This document shows, in pieces, positions 15,589 through 24,007 of a stretch of DNA of 64,000 bases; within the stretch, counting starts at the first letter, position 1; every line of letters begins with the position of its first letter. The position numbers and the translations under genes were made by a program. Origin of the DNA: JANNNF01 sp040385825 (GTDB taxonomy: Bacteria; Pseudomonadota; Alphaproteobacteria; Rhodobacterales; Rhodobacteraceae); contig JAZKGQ010000006.1 of the NCBI GenBank assembly GCA_040385825.1, positions 186,001-250,000 of the forward strand, read 5' to 3'. Below the pieces are notes generated by a model, which saw only the letters and a program-made list of their open reading frames with translations, searched no databases and was not told where the DNA came from.

Positions 15589-18135
15589 ATGTCGCGTTAC
15601 GACCCCAAGCTGATCGAGTCGAAATGGCAAGCTGCCTGGGACGCTGCCGGGGTCTTCACCGCCCGCCGCGACCCGGCCAAACCCAAGTATTATGTGCTGG
15701 AAATGTTCCCCTATCCGTCGGGGCGCATCCACATGGGGCATGTGCGCAACTATACCATGGGCGATGTGGTCGCGCGGTATAAGGCGTCTTGCGGGTTTTC
15801 CGTGCTGCACCCGATGGGCTGGGATGCCTTCGGAATGCCGGCCGAAAACGCCGCGATGGAACGGGGAGGGCATCCGAAGGACTGGACCTATTCCAACATC
15901 GCCGACATGCGCGCGCAGATGTTGCCCCTGGGATTGAGCATCGACTGGAGCCGCGAGTTTGCGACCTGCGACCCTGAGTATTACGGCCAGCAGCAAAGCA
16001 TGTTCATCGACATGATGGCGGCGGGGCTGGTCTACCGCAAGGCGGCGGTGGTGAACTGGGACCCGGTCGACATGACGGTGCTGGCCAACGAACAGGTGAT
16101 CGACGGCAAGGGCTGGCGGTCGAACGCGCCCGTGGAACGGCGCGAGCTGACCCAGTGGTTCTTCAGGATCAGCGATTATTCGGGCGAATTGCTGGCGGCG
16201 CTGGACGGGTTGAAGGATTGGCCCGAGAAGGTGCGCCTGATGCAGGCCAACTGGATCGGCCAGTCGCGGGGCTTGCAGTTTGCGTTTACGACGACAGGCG
16301 CACCCGATGGGTTCGACCGGCTGGAGGTGTACACCACCCGCCCCGACACCTTGCTGGGCGCGTCCTTTGCTGCGATCTCGCCCGACCATCCCTTGGCCAA
16401 ACATCTGGAACGCCACGACCCTGCGGTGGCCGAGTTTGTCGCCGAATGTCGCCGGGTTGGCACCAGCGCCGAGGCGCTGGAGACGGCAGAGAAGAAGGGC
16501 ATGGACACTGGCATCCGCGTGCTCCATCCGTTTGATAATGCGGTGGAACTGCCGGTCTACATCGCCAACTTCATCCTGATGGATTATGGCACCGGCGCGA
16601 TTTTCGGCTGCCCTGCACATGACGCCCGCGATTTCGAGTTTGCCACCAAATATGGGTTGCCGATCCCGTCGGTGTTCGTGGCGGAAGACGGCGAGGACGC
16701 CCCGCTGACCGAGGCCTTCGTTCCGATGAAATCCGAGCGCGTCCGCTATATCCGCGGTTTCGCAGGTGCGGATGTGCAGACGGGTGAAGATGCGGTGGCC
16801 GCCGCGATTACCCTGTGCGAGGCAAACGGCGTGGGCCACGGTGTGACCAATTACCGCCTGCGCGATTGGGGCATTTCCCGCCAACGCTATTGGGGTTGCC
16901 CTATCCCCGTGGTGCATTGCGAAGCGTGCGGCGTGGTGCCGGAGGCCAAGGAAAACCTGCCGGTCGAACTGCCCTATGACGTGACCTTCGACATTCCCGG
17001 CAACCCGCTGGACCGCCACCCGACCTGGCGGAACTGCACCTGCCCGAAATGCGGCGCTCCGGCACGGCGCGAGACGGACACCATGGATACGTTCATGGAC
17101 AGTTCCTGGTACTACGCCCGCTTCACCTCGCCACATGCGGCGACGCCCACAGATGCCGACGACGCCGCCTACTGGATGAACGTCGATCAATACATCGGCG
17201 GCATCGAGCATGCGATTCTGCACCTGCTGTATTCCCGCTTCTTTGCCCGTGCGATGCGCGTCACCGGGCACTTGCCTGCCAGCGCCATCGAGCCGTTCAA
17301 CGCGCTGTTCACCCAAGGCATGGTGACGCATGAGATTTACAAGACGACCGACGCCAACGGTCGGCCTGTGTATCATCTGCCCGAGGATGTGACGGACGGG
17401 CGGTTGGCCGATGGCACGGTGGTCGACATCATCCCCTCTGCCAAGATGTCGAAATCCAAAAAGAACGTCGTCGATCCGATGAACATTATCGCGGCCTTCG
17501 GCGCAGATACTGCGCGGTGGTTCGTGCTGTCGGACAGCCCGCCCGAACGCGATGTGGAATGGACGGCATCGGGGGCCGAGGCGTCCTACAAGCACCTCGC
17601 CCGCGTCTGGACCCTGTGTTCGCGGATTGGCGAGATGCCCGCCGACCATGCAGGCATCGGCGACGATGACCTGCTGCGCGCCACCGCCCGCGCGGTGGCC
17701 GAGGTGACGGTGGCGATTGACGGGTTCGCCTTCAACAAGGCCATCGCCAAGCTCTATGAATTCACCAACACCCTGTCGAAAGCCAACGCTTCTACCCCCG
17801 CGATGAAGCACGCGATCCGCACGCTTGCGCAACTGATGCAGCCGATGACGCCGCATATCGCCGAATCGATCTGGACCTATCAGGGCGGTACTGGCCTGTG
17901 TGCCCAAGCCCCGTGGCCGGTGGCGGACCCTGCCCTGCTGGTGCAGGATACCGTCATTCTGCCCATCCAGATCAACGGCAAGCGGCGGGCCGAGATCTCT
18001 GTTCCCGCCGATATGGCGGCGGCCGAGGTCGAAAGGATTGCGCTGGCGAATGAGGATGTGATCAAGTTCCTTGCAGGTCAGCCTGTGAAGAAACTGATCG
18101 TCGTGCCGGGGCGCATCGTCAATGTCGTGGTTTAA
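15589..18135 (+). CDS. leuS: Leucine-tRNA ligase
   Basis: An 848-residue class I aminoacyl-tRNA synthetase. The HIGH-type motif is HMGH in FPYPSGRIHMGHVRNY (about 40-55) and the KMSKS loop is AKMSKSKKNVVDP (about 618-630). Between them is the CP1 editing domain with YTTRPDTLLGASF and GCPAHDARD. A Cys cluster (CEACG ... CTCPKCG) lies near 445-485. AGGCCGGAT precedes the ATG. The 3' end overlaps lptE by 14 bases in another frame, so translation of the two is coupled. Confidence 0.98.
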   Translation: MSRYDPKLIESKWQAAWDAAGVFTARRDPAKPKYYVLEMFPYPSGRIHMGHVRNYTMGDVVARYKASCGFSVLHPMGWDAFGMPAENAAMERGGHPKDWTYSNIADMRAQMLPLGLSIDWSREFATCDPEYYGQQQSMFIDMMAAGLVYRKAAVVNWDPVDMTVLANEQVIDGKGWRSNAPVERRELTQWFFRISDYSGELLAALDGLKDWPEKVRLMQANWIGQSRGLQFAFTTTGAPDGFDRLEVYTTRPDTLLGASFAAISPDHPLAKHLERHDPAVAEFVAECRRVGTSAEALETAEKKGMDTGIRVLHPFDNAVELPVYIANFILMDYGTGAIFGCPAHDARDFEFATKYGLPIPSVFVAEDGEDAPLTEAFVPMKSERVRYIRGFAGADVQTGEDAVAAAITLCEANGVGHGVTNYRLRDWGISRQRYWGCPIPVVHCEACGVVPEAKENLPVELPYDVTFDIPGNPLDRHPTWRNCTCPKCGAPARRETDTMDTFMDSSWYYARFTSPHAATPTDADDAAYWMNVDQYIGGIEHAILHLLYSRFFARAMRVTGHLPASAIEPFNALFTQGMVTHEIYKTTDANGRPVYHLPEDVTDGRLADGTVVDIIPSAKMSKSKKNVVDPMNIIAAFGADTARWFVLSDSPPERDVEWTASGAEASYKHLARVWTLCSRIGEMPADHAGIGDDDLLRATARAVAEVTVAIDGFAFNKAIAKLYEFTNTLSKANASTPAMKHAIRTLAQLMQPMTPHIAESIWTYQGGTGLCAQAPWPVADPALLVQDTVILPIQINGKRRAEISVPADMAAAEVERIALANEDVIKFLAGQPVKKLIVVPGRIVNVVV

Positions 18136-18607
18136 CCGCCGTCACCTGCTGCTGTTGCCCGCCGTTCTGGCGGCCTGCACCTTCACGCCCGCCTATGCGC
18201 CGGGCGGGCCTGCGACCAAACTGCTCAATCAGGTGCGGGTCGATGATCCCACCGACAAGAACGCCTTCGATCTGGTCGAGCGGCTGGAAGAACGGCTTGG
18301 CCGCCCACAGGCCAACCGCTATGCGCTGGCCTATACCATCGCCACCACCCCGGTCGGGGTGGGCATCACCAGCGACAGCGCCATCACCCGTTACAACCTG
18401 ACCGGCGCGATCGACTGGACCCTGTCGGACGCCGAAACCGGCGCGCGGCTGGCGGGGGGCAAGGTGCAGAACTTCACCTCTTACACCGCCACCGGGTCGA
18501 CCGTCGTGGGACTGGCGGCCGAGGAAGACGCGGCCTACCGGCTGATGCGCCTGCTGGCCGATCAGATCGTGGCCCGGCTGATCGCCACCTCCGCCAGTTT
18601 TCCATGA
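18122..18607 (+). CDS. lptE: LPS-assembly lipoprotein LptE
   Basis: A 161-residue outer-membrane lipoprotein with signal MSWFNRRHLLLLPAVLAAC (lipobox LAAC) followed by TFTPAYAPGGPA, the usual start of the alphaproteobacterial LptE family. It plugs the LptD barrel that delivers LPS to the cell surface. The assignment rests on the N-terminus, size and the conserved leuS-lptE-holA order. It overlaps leuS by 14 bases and holA by 4. Confidence 0.87.
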   Translation: MSWFNRRHLLLLPAVLAACTFTPAYAPGGPATKLLNQVRVDDPTDKNAFDLVERLEERLGRPQANRYALAYTIATTPVGVGITSDSAITRYNLTGAIDWTLSDAETGARLAGGKVQNFTSYTATGSTVVGLAAEEDAAYRLMRLLADQIVARLIATSASFP

Positions 18608-19596
18608 TCCTCAAAGGGGGCGAGGCGACCCGCTATTTCGCCAAGCCCGACCCGTCAAAAACCGGCCTGCTGATCTCGGGCGCCGATCCCATGCGCGTGG
18701 CGCTGAAGCGGCAAGAGGTGATCGCCGCCCTGATCGGCCCGCAGGGCGAAGCCGAAATGCGGCTGAGCCGCATTCCGGCGGGCGATCTGCGCAAGGACGC
18801 GAGCCTGTTGCTGGATGCGATAAAATCGGCGGGCTTTTTTCCCGGTCCGCGCGTGGCCTTTGTCGAAGATGCCACCGACGCGCTGACCGAAACCATCATC
18901 GCCGCGCTGAAGGAATGGCGTCCGGGCGATGCCACCATCATCGTGACCGCCGGGGATCTGAAACCCAAATCCACGCTGCGATCCATCTTTGAAAAACACC
19001 CCGCCGCCTTTGCCGCACATCTGTACGACAACCCGCCGACGCGCGAGGAAATCGAGGATGAGCTGAAAAAGGCGGGACTTGCGCAGATCGACCGCGCCGC
19101 GATGGCCGATCTGTCGGCACTGGCGGCGGCCCTTGACCCCGGCGATTTTCGCCAGACGCTGGAAAAGATCGCGCTCTACAAATGGAATGACCCCAGCCCG
19201 CTGACCCCCGCCGATGTGGCCGCCATGGCCCCCGCAACCATCGAGGCCGAGGTGGACGATCTGATCCACGCCGCCGCCGATGGCAACACGCAGGCGATCG
19301 GCAACCTGATGCGGCGGCTGGAAGGTCAGGGCACAGCACCCGTGACCCTGTGCATCTTTGCCCTGCGCCATTTCAAGATGCTGCATGTCGCGTCCTGCGA
19401 TCCGTCCGGCGGGCGGCTGTTCGGCCCCCGCCGCGATCAGATGCAGCGGCAGATTGCCAACTGGGGCCGCGCCTCGCTGGAAACCGCGCTGAGCCTGCTG
19501 GTGGAAACCGACCTGACGCTGCGGTCCTCGTCGCGTGCGCCGGGCATGGCGCTGATGGAACGCGCGCTGATCCGGCTTGCGATGATGAAACGCTGA
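18604..19596 (+). CDS. holA: DNA polymerase III subunit delta
   Basis: A 330-residue clamp-loader subunit that opens the beta sliding clamp. MILKGGEATRYFAKPD, DPMRVALKRQEVIAALIG and the C-terminal collar region with LMRRLEGQGTAPV and FKMLH are the family pattern. It overlaps lptE through ATGA, so it is translationally coupled to an outer-membrane assembly gene, an arrangement conserved in proteobacteria. Confidence 0.92.
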   Translation: MILKGGEATRYFAKPDPSKTGLLISGADPMRVALKRQEVIAALIGPQGEAEMRLSRIPAGDLRKDASLLLDAIKSAGFFPGPRVAFVEDATDALTETIIAALKEWRPGDATIIVTAGDLKPKSTLRSIFEKHPAAFAAHLYDNPPTREEIEDELKKAGLAQIDRAAMADLSALAAALDPGDFRQTLEKIALYKWNDPSPLTPADVAAMAPATIEAEVDDLIHAAADGNTQAIGNLMRRLEGQGTAPVTLCIFALRHFKMLHVASCDPSGGRLFGPRRDQMQRQIANWGRASLETALSLLVETDLTLRSSSRAPGMALMERALIRLAMMKR

Positions 19597-19626
19597 CGCC
19601 ATGCACAGGTACAGGATGGTCCGCTG

Positions 19627-19962
19627 ATGCCGCCGGCAAAAACCCCGATCGAGGAATTTCTGGCCCCCTTGGCCAAACTCGCCCTGAAACAGCCCGAGAT
19701 CGAAGGGCTGGTGTTCTGGGGCGACGCAAACGGCTGGGACGCACAGCCGACCGAGGCGCTCGAATCCGAGGAAATCGCCTTTTACGCCGAAGGTCTGCTG
19801 CTGGAAGGCTTCCGCATGGTCTGGGACATCGCCGCCATGGCCGAAACCCCCACCGACCCCGACCATATCCGCCTGCTGTTCTGGCAGGACACCGCCCCAC
19901 CAGCCCCCACTCCCCCCGCTCTCTGGGTCACGATCACCCGCGCCGAATGGACCCCGACATGA
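19627..19962 (+). CDS. Hypothetical protein
   Basis: A 111-residue acidic, soluble protein without signal sequence or recognised domain; its core FRMVWDIAAMAET and the C-terminal ALWVTITRAEW are the most structured-looking parts. It starts 30 bases after holA and its stop overlaps the next start as ATGA, so it is probably translated with the GAF-domain gene. Function unknown. Confidence 0.7.
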   Translation: MPPAKTPIEEFLAPLAKLALKQPEIEGLVFWGDANGWDAQPTEALESEEIAFYAEGLLLEGFRMVWDIAAMAETPTDPDHIRLLFWQDTAPPAPTPPALWVTITRAEWTPT

Positions 19963-20378
19963 TCTATGACACCCTGCATCAGGCCTGCGCCGCCCTTGGC
20001 ACCCGGCTGTTCACCATCAGCACCCAGGACAGCGAGGCCGGCCTTGCCCGCCGCGCCTATACCTCGCACCCGGTGGAATACCCGGTGTCGGGCACCAAAC
20101 CGCTGACCCGCGATGGCTGGTACGACCATTGCATCACGGGCCGCCAGACCTTTGTCGCCAATACCACGCCCGAATTTGCCCGCTATTTCTTTGACCATGC
20201 GCTGATCACCTCGCTTGGCCTTGGGTCCTGCATCAACATTCCAATCTTCACCGAGGCCGAGGTGCTGGGCACCGTCAACCTGCTGGCCGAGGAACACCAT
20301 TTCACGCCTGAAAAGCTGGCCGCCTACCACGCGCTGGTGGCCCGGCATCACGCCGCCCTGATCGCCGCGATGTCCTGA
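19959..20378 (+). CDS. GAF-domain protein
   Basis: A 139-residue single GAF domain: ITSLGLGSCINIPIF followed by VLGTVNLLAEEHHFTPEKLA matches the beta-strand/loop pattern of GAF ligand-binding domains. No output domain is attached, so it may bind a small molecule or act as a stand-alone enzyme. The ATG at 19959 overlaps the upstream stop (ATGA); an ATG four codons earlier is also in frame. The ligand is unknown. Confidence 0.78.
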   Translation: MIYDTLHQACAALGTRLFTISTQDSEAGLARRAYTSHPVEYPVSGTKPLTRDGWYDHCITGRQTFVANTTPEFARYFFDHALITSLGLGSCINIPIFTEAEVLGTVNLLAEEHHFTPEKLAAYHALVARHHAALIAAMS

Positions 20379-20460
20379 GGCGACATGCCCCGTCGCATCC
20401 GCATCGGCAGCCGGGCGCAAATGTGGTAAGACACGGCACCCCCGCAAAAGGACCGTGCCC

Positions 20461-21918
20461 ATGCTGATCAAACGCGACTTCTACATCAACGGCCAATGGG
20501 TCGCCCCCGCCGTGCCCCGCGACTGTCAGGTGATCAACCCGTCAACCGAAGACCCCTGCGCCGTGATCTCGCTTGGCGGGCAGGCCGATACCGACGCGGC
20601 CGTCGCCGCCGCCAAGGCCGCTTTCCCGGCATGGTCGGCCACGCCCCCCGCGATGCGCCGCCGTCTGGTCGCCGCGATTCTGGATCAGTACAACGCCCGC
20701 CTGCAGGAATTCGCCGAGGCGATTGCGATGGAAATGGGCGCGCCCATCGACTTTGCGATGTCCGATCAGGCGCCTTGCCTGCCCTGGCACACCACCAATT
20801 TCCTGCACGCTTTCGATCAGATCGAATGGGTCCGCCCGCTTGGCCCGCATGCCCCCGGTTCGGCCGTGGTGCTGGAACCCATCGGCGTGGTCGGCCTGAT
20901 CACCCCGTGGAACTGGCCGGTCAACCAGATCGCGCTGAAGGCCATTCCGGCCATGCTGGCGGGCTGTACCTGCGTGCTGAAACCGTCCGAGGAAAGCCCG
21001 CTGAACGCGATGCTGTTCGCCGAATTCTGCCATGATGCGGGCATTCCGGCGGGGGTGTTCAACCTTGTGAACGGTGACGGCGCAGGCGTTGGCGCGCAGC
21101 TTTCGACCCACCCGGATGTGGAAATGATTTCCTTCACCGGGTCCACCCGCGCCGGCCGCGCCATTTCCAAGGCGGCGGCAGACACGCTCAAACGGGTAAC
21201 GCTGGAACTGGGCGGCAAGGGGGCGAACCTGCTGTTCGCCGATGCCGATGCACGCGCCGTGGAACGGTCGGTGCGGCGGATGATGGAAAACACCGGCCAG
21301 TCCTGCAACGCGCCCTCGCGCCTGCTGGTGGAACGCAGCGTTTATGAACAAACGGTCACAAAAGCCGCCGAGGTCGCCGCCAGCATCAAGATCGGCCCGG
21401 CCACGGTTGCGGGCAGCCACATCGGCCCGGTGGTCAACAAACGCCAGTGGGACCAGATTCAAGGCTATATCCAGACCGGAATTGATGAAGGCGCGCGGCT
21501 GGTGGCGGGGGGGCCGGGCTTGCCTGAAGGCTTCAATCGCGGCTTTTATGTGCAACCCACGGTGTTCGCCGACGTTGCCCCCGGCATGACGATCGAGAAG
21601 GAAGAAATCTTCGGCCCCGTGCTGGCGATCATCCCCTTCGACACCGAGGCCGAGGCGGTGCAGATCGCCAATGACACCCCCTACGGCCTGGCCAACTATG
21701 TGCAGACCACCGATGCCGCCCGCGCCAACCGGCTCGGCCGACAGCTGCGGTCGGGCATGGTGGAAATGAACGGCAAATCGCGCGGCGCGGGGTCGTTCTT
21801 TGGCGGCGTCAAGCAATCGGGCCGCGCCCGCGAAGGCGGCGTTTGGGGGCTGGAGGAATTTCTGGAGGCCAAGGCCATCTCGGGCTACGACTTCGGACTG
21901 GACAGCGCGGCGGAATAG
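20461..21918 (+). CDS. NAD(P)-dependent aldehyde dehydrogenase
   Basis: A 485-residue ALDH-superfamily enzyme. Catalytic Cys282 lies in NTGQSCNAPSR and general-base Glu249 in TLELGGKGAN; ITPWNWP, FTGSTRAGR and EEIFGPVLAI are the other family signatures. The ATG at 20461 follows AAAGGA at good spacing; a GTG two codons earlier is less likely. A clear terminator follows, so it is probably monocistronic. The substrate cannot be named: aldehyde groups in this family are set by residues I cannot resolve here. Confidence 0.92.
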   Translation: MLIKRDFYINGQWVAPAVPRDCQVINPSTEDPCAVISLGGQADTDAAVAAAKAAFPAWSATPPAMRRRLVAAILDQYNARLQEFAEAIAMEMGAPIDFAMSDQAPCLPWHTTNFLHAFDQIEWVRPLGPHAPGSAVVLEPIGVVGLITPWNWPVNQIALKAIPAMLAGCTCVLKPSEESPLNAMLFAEFCHDAGIPAGVFNLVNGDGAGVGAQLSTHPDVEMISFTGSTRAGRAISKAAADTLKRVTLELGGKGANLLFADADARAVERSVRRMMENTGQSCNAPSRLLVERSVYEQTVTKAAEVAASIKIGPATVAGSHIGPVVNKRQWDQIQGYIQTGIDEGARLVAGGPGLPEGFNRGFYVQPTVFADVAPGMTIEKEEIFGPVLAIIPFDTEAEAVQIANDTPYGLANYVQTTDAARANRLGRQLRSGMVEMNGKSRGAGSFFGGVKQSGRAREGGVWGLEEFLEAKAISGYDFGLDSAAE

Positions 21919-21929
21919 CACGGCCAGAT

Positions 21930-21958
21930 AGCCCGCAGCACACCCTGCGGGCTTTTTC
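21930..21958 (+). terminator. Terminator of the aldehyde dehydrogenase gene
   Basis: AGCCCGCA (21930-21937) pairs with TGCGGGCT (21946-21953) and is followed by a T-rich tail. Confidence 0.85.
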
Positions 21959-21973
21959 TGGCGATCAGAAAAC

Positions 21974-21989
21974 TTGACACACCTGTCAA
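21974..21989 (+). promoter_or_regulatory. Palindromic operator candidate before the oxidoreductase gene
   Basis: TTGACA-CACC-TGTCAA is a perfect 6+4+6 inverted repeat, 39 bases before the ATG of the FMN/FAD oxidoreductase gene. The left arm also reads as a -35 hexamer. Spacing excludes an FNR box. It could bind a dimeric regulator, none of which is encoded next to it. Confidence 0.5.
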
Positions 21990-22027
21990 TTCTGGCTTCT
22001 CTGGGTCAATCGTGAACAGAGGCCGCC

Positions 22028-24007
22028 ATGACACAGCACCGCCACCTCCTGTCGCCCCTTGCCCTGCGCGGTCAGACCCTGCGCAACCGCATCGTCTTTG
22101 GCGCGCATACCAACAACATGTCGGATCAGGGCATCCCCGGCCCGCGCATGAGAAAATACTTGCTGGAACGGGCACTTGGCGGGGCGGGCATGATCGTCTG
22201 CGAACCCGTTCCGGTGCATCGGACCGGCATTCTGACCCGCGGCAACATGCTGCTTGGGTCCGACGCCATCATCCCGCATTTCCGCCAGATCACCGATGAG
22301 GTGAAAGACGCAGGCGCCACCATCATCCAGCAGATTTACCATGTTGGCGCGCATGGCGATTCCGACCTCAGCTTTGCGCCGCATTGGTCGCCCTCGGGCG
22401 GGCCGTCCTACCATGACAGCGACGGCTCGCACCGGATGACGGAAACCGAGATTCTTGAGCTGCTGGACGGCCATGTCGACGCCGCCCGCCGCGCCAAGGC
22501 CTGCGGTTTCCACGGGGTCGAGGTCTGGGCGGCCTATCATTCCTTGCTGGATCAGTTCTGGACCCCGTGGTCCAACAGCCGCGACGATCAATGGGGCGGC
22601 AGCCTGCAAAACCGCACCCGGTTTTCAAGGCTGCTGATCGACCGCATCCGCGCCACCTGCGGCGAGGATTTCATCCTGGGCCTTGCGATCAGCTATTCCC
22701 CCACCTTTTCCGGCACCACGCTGTCGGCAGACTCCTTATGCGAAATCATAGACCTGCATGACCGCACCGGGCATGTGGACTATGTGACGGTGGGCTATGG
22801 CAGCTATCTGGAGTTTGACGGCATCATCCCGCCCTTCACCCATGCCGAAAAGCTGACCACGCCGCTGACCGCGCAGTTGAAGGCCCTGGTCAAACACGCC
22901 GCGATCACGTCCGAGGCCGGGGTGCGCACGCCGGAAAACGCCGAAACCATTCTGGCATCGGGCGAGGCCGACCTTGTGTCCATCGTGCGGGGCCAGATCG
23001 CCGACCCTCATCTGGCGCGCAAGACCACCGAAGGCCGGGTATCCGACATTCGCGGCTGCATTTCCTGCAACCAGATGTGCTGGGGGCGGCGCAGCCGGGA
23101 TTACTGGATTTCCTGCCTGATCAACCCGTCGGCCGGCCGCGAATTCGAATGGGGTGGGGACAGGTTTACGCCTGCCAAGGCCCCGCGTTCGGTGCTGGTG
23201 GTCGGTGCCGGGCCGGCGGGGCTGGAGGCGGCACGGGCCGCCGCAGAACGTGGCCACCGGGTCGAGATCGTCGAGGCCTCGGCCCATGTCGGCGGGCAGT
23301 TCCGTCTGGCCGGAATGCAGCCCCGACGCGCGCAGATACTCGACCTGATGGCGTGGTATGAACGGCAGTTCACAAATCTTGGCGTCACGCTGCGGCTGAA
23401 CAGCTATCTGGACAGCGATGACATCGCAGCCCATCCCGCCGACACCGTGATCCTTGCCACCGGTTCGCTGCCCGATGAGGCAGGTTTTCAACGCTGGCTG
23501 CCGCATGAACCCAGCCTGCCGGGGATCGAGGCCGGGAATGTCTGGTCGCCCGAGGCCGTACTGCGCCGCGAAGCCCGGCTGGGCGATGCGGTCGTGGTCT
23601 ATGACGAAGGCGGCAACTGGCGCGGGGTGGGCACCGCCTGGGCGCTGGCGGAACAGGGCAAGCAGGTGACGATCGTGACCCCCGACCCCTATGTCGGCCG
23701 CGAGATCACCCGCACCGCCGCCGACGGCCCGGCCCGCAAGCGGCTGGCGCAACTGGGGGTGCGGTTCGTGACCGAACACGCGATTGCCCGCTGGCACGGC
23801 AATGGGGTGACGCTGCGCAACCTGTTGACGGGGCTAGAGGAAACCATCCCCGCGGCGGCCCTGGTGATGGCGACCACCAACCGCAGTTTTGACCCCTTCC
23901 CTGAAACCTTCGCAGGCAAGACCACCCACCGGATCGGCGATTGCAGCGCCCCGCGCCTTGCGGCCTATGCGTTTCACGAAGGGCGCAAGCTAGGGATTTC
24001 GCTTTGA
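22028..24007 (+). CDS. FMN/4Fe-4S/FAD oxidoreductase (2,4-dienoyl-CoA reductase / trimethylamine dehydrogenase family)
   Basis: A 659-residue two-part flavoenzyme. The N-terminal old-yellow-enzyme barrel (about 1-340) is followed by four cysteines spaced C-x2-C-x3-C-x11-C (CISCNQMC and ISC) for a 4Fe-4S cluster. A C-terminal FAD/NAD-binding half begins SVLVVGAGPAGLEAARAAAERG. The family oxidises N-methylated amines or reduces unsaturated thioesters. It differs clearly from the FadH homologue at 51.6 kb, notably FGAHTNNMS at the flavin edge, so demethylation of a methylated amine or betaine is possible but only inferred. The 3' end overlaps the convergent gene by 34 bases. Confidence 0.87.
   Translation: MTQHRHLLSPLALRGQTLRNRIVFGAHTNNMSDQGIPGPRMRKYLLERALGGAGMIVCEPVPVHRTGILTRGNMLLGSDAIIPHFRQITDEVKDAGATIIQQIYHVGAHGDSDLSFAPHWSPSGGPSYHDSDGSHRMTETEILELLDGHVDAARRAKACGFHGVEVWAAYHSLLDQFWTPWSNSRDDQWGGSLQNRTRFSRLLIDRIRATCGEDFILGLAISYSPTFSGTTLSADSLCEIIDLHDRTGHVDYVTVGYGSYLEFDGIIPPFTHAEKLTTPLTAQLKALVKHAAITSEAGVRTPENAETILASGEADLVSIVRGQIADPHLARKTTEGRVSDIRGCISCNQMCWGRRSRDYWISCLINPSAGREFEWGGDRFTPAKAPRSVLVVGAGPAGLEAARAAAERGHRVEIVEASAHVGGQFRLAGMQPRRAQILDLMAWYERQFTNLGVTLRLNSYLDSDDIAAHPADTVILATGSLPDEAGFQRWLPHEPSLPGIEAGNVWSPEAVLRREARLGDAVVVYDEGGNWRGVGTAWALAEQGKQVTIVTPDPYVGREITRTAADGPARKRLAQLGVRFVTEHAIARWHGNGVTLRNLLTGLEETIPAAALVMATTNRSFDPFPETFAGKTTHRIGDCSAPRLAAYAFHEGRKLGISL

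Noticed and set aside
15364..17907. An 847-codon open frame on the minus strand opposite leuS
   Set aside because: Same reason: it mirrors leuS codon use and its translation is His/Gly/Arg-rich without motifs.
21974..21989. TTGACA...TGTCAA as an FNR/FnrL box
   Set aside because: FnrL sites have a four-base spacer between TTGAT and ATCAA halves (14 bases); this palindrome is 16 bases with different half-sites.
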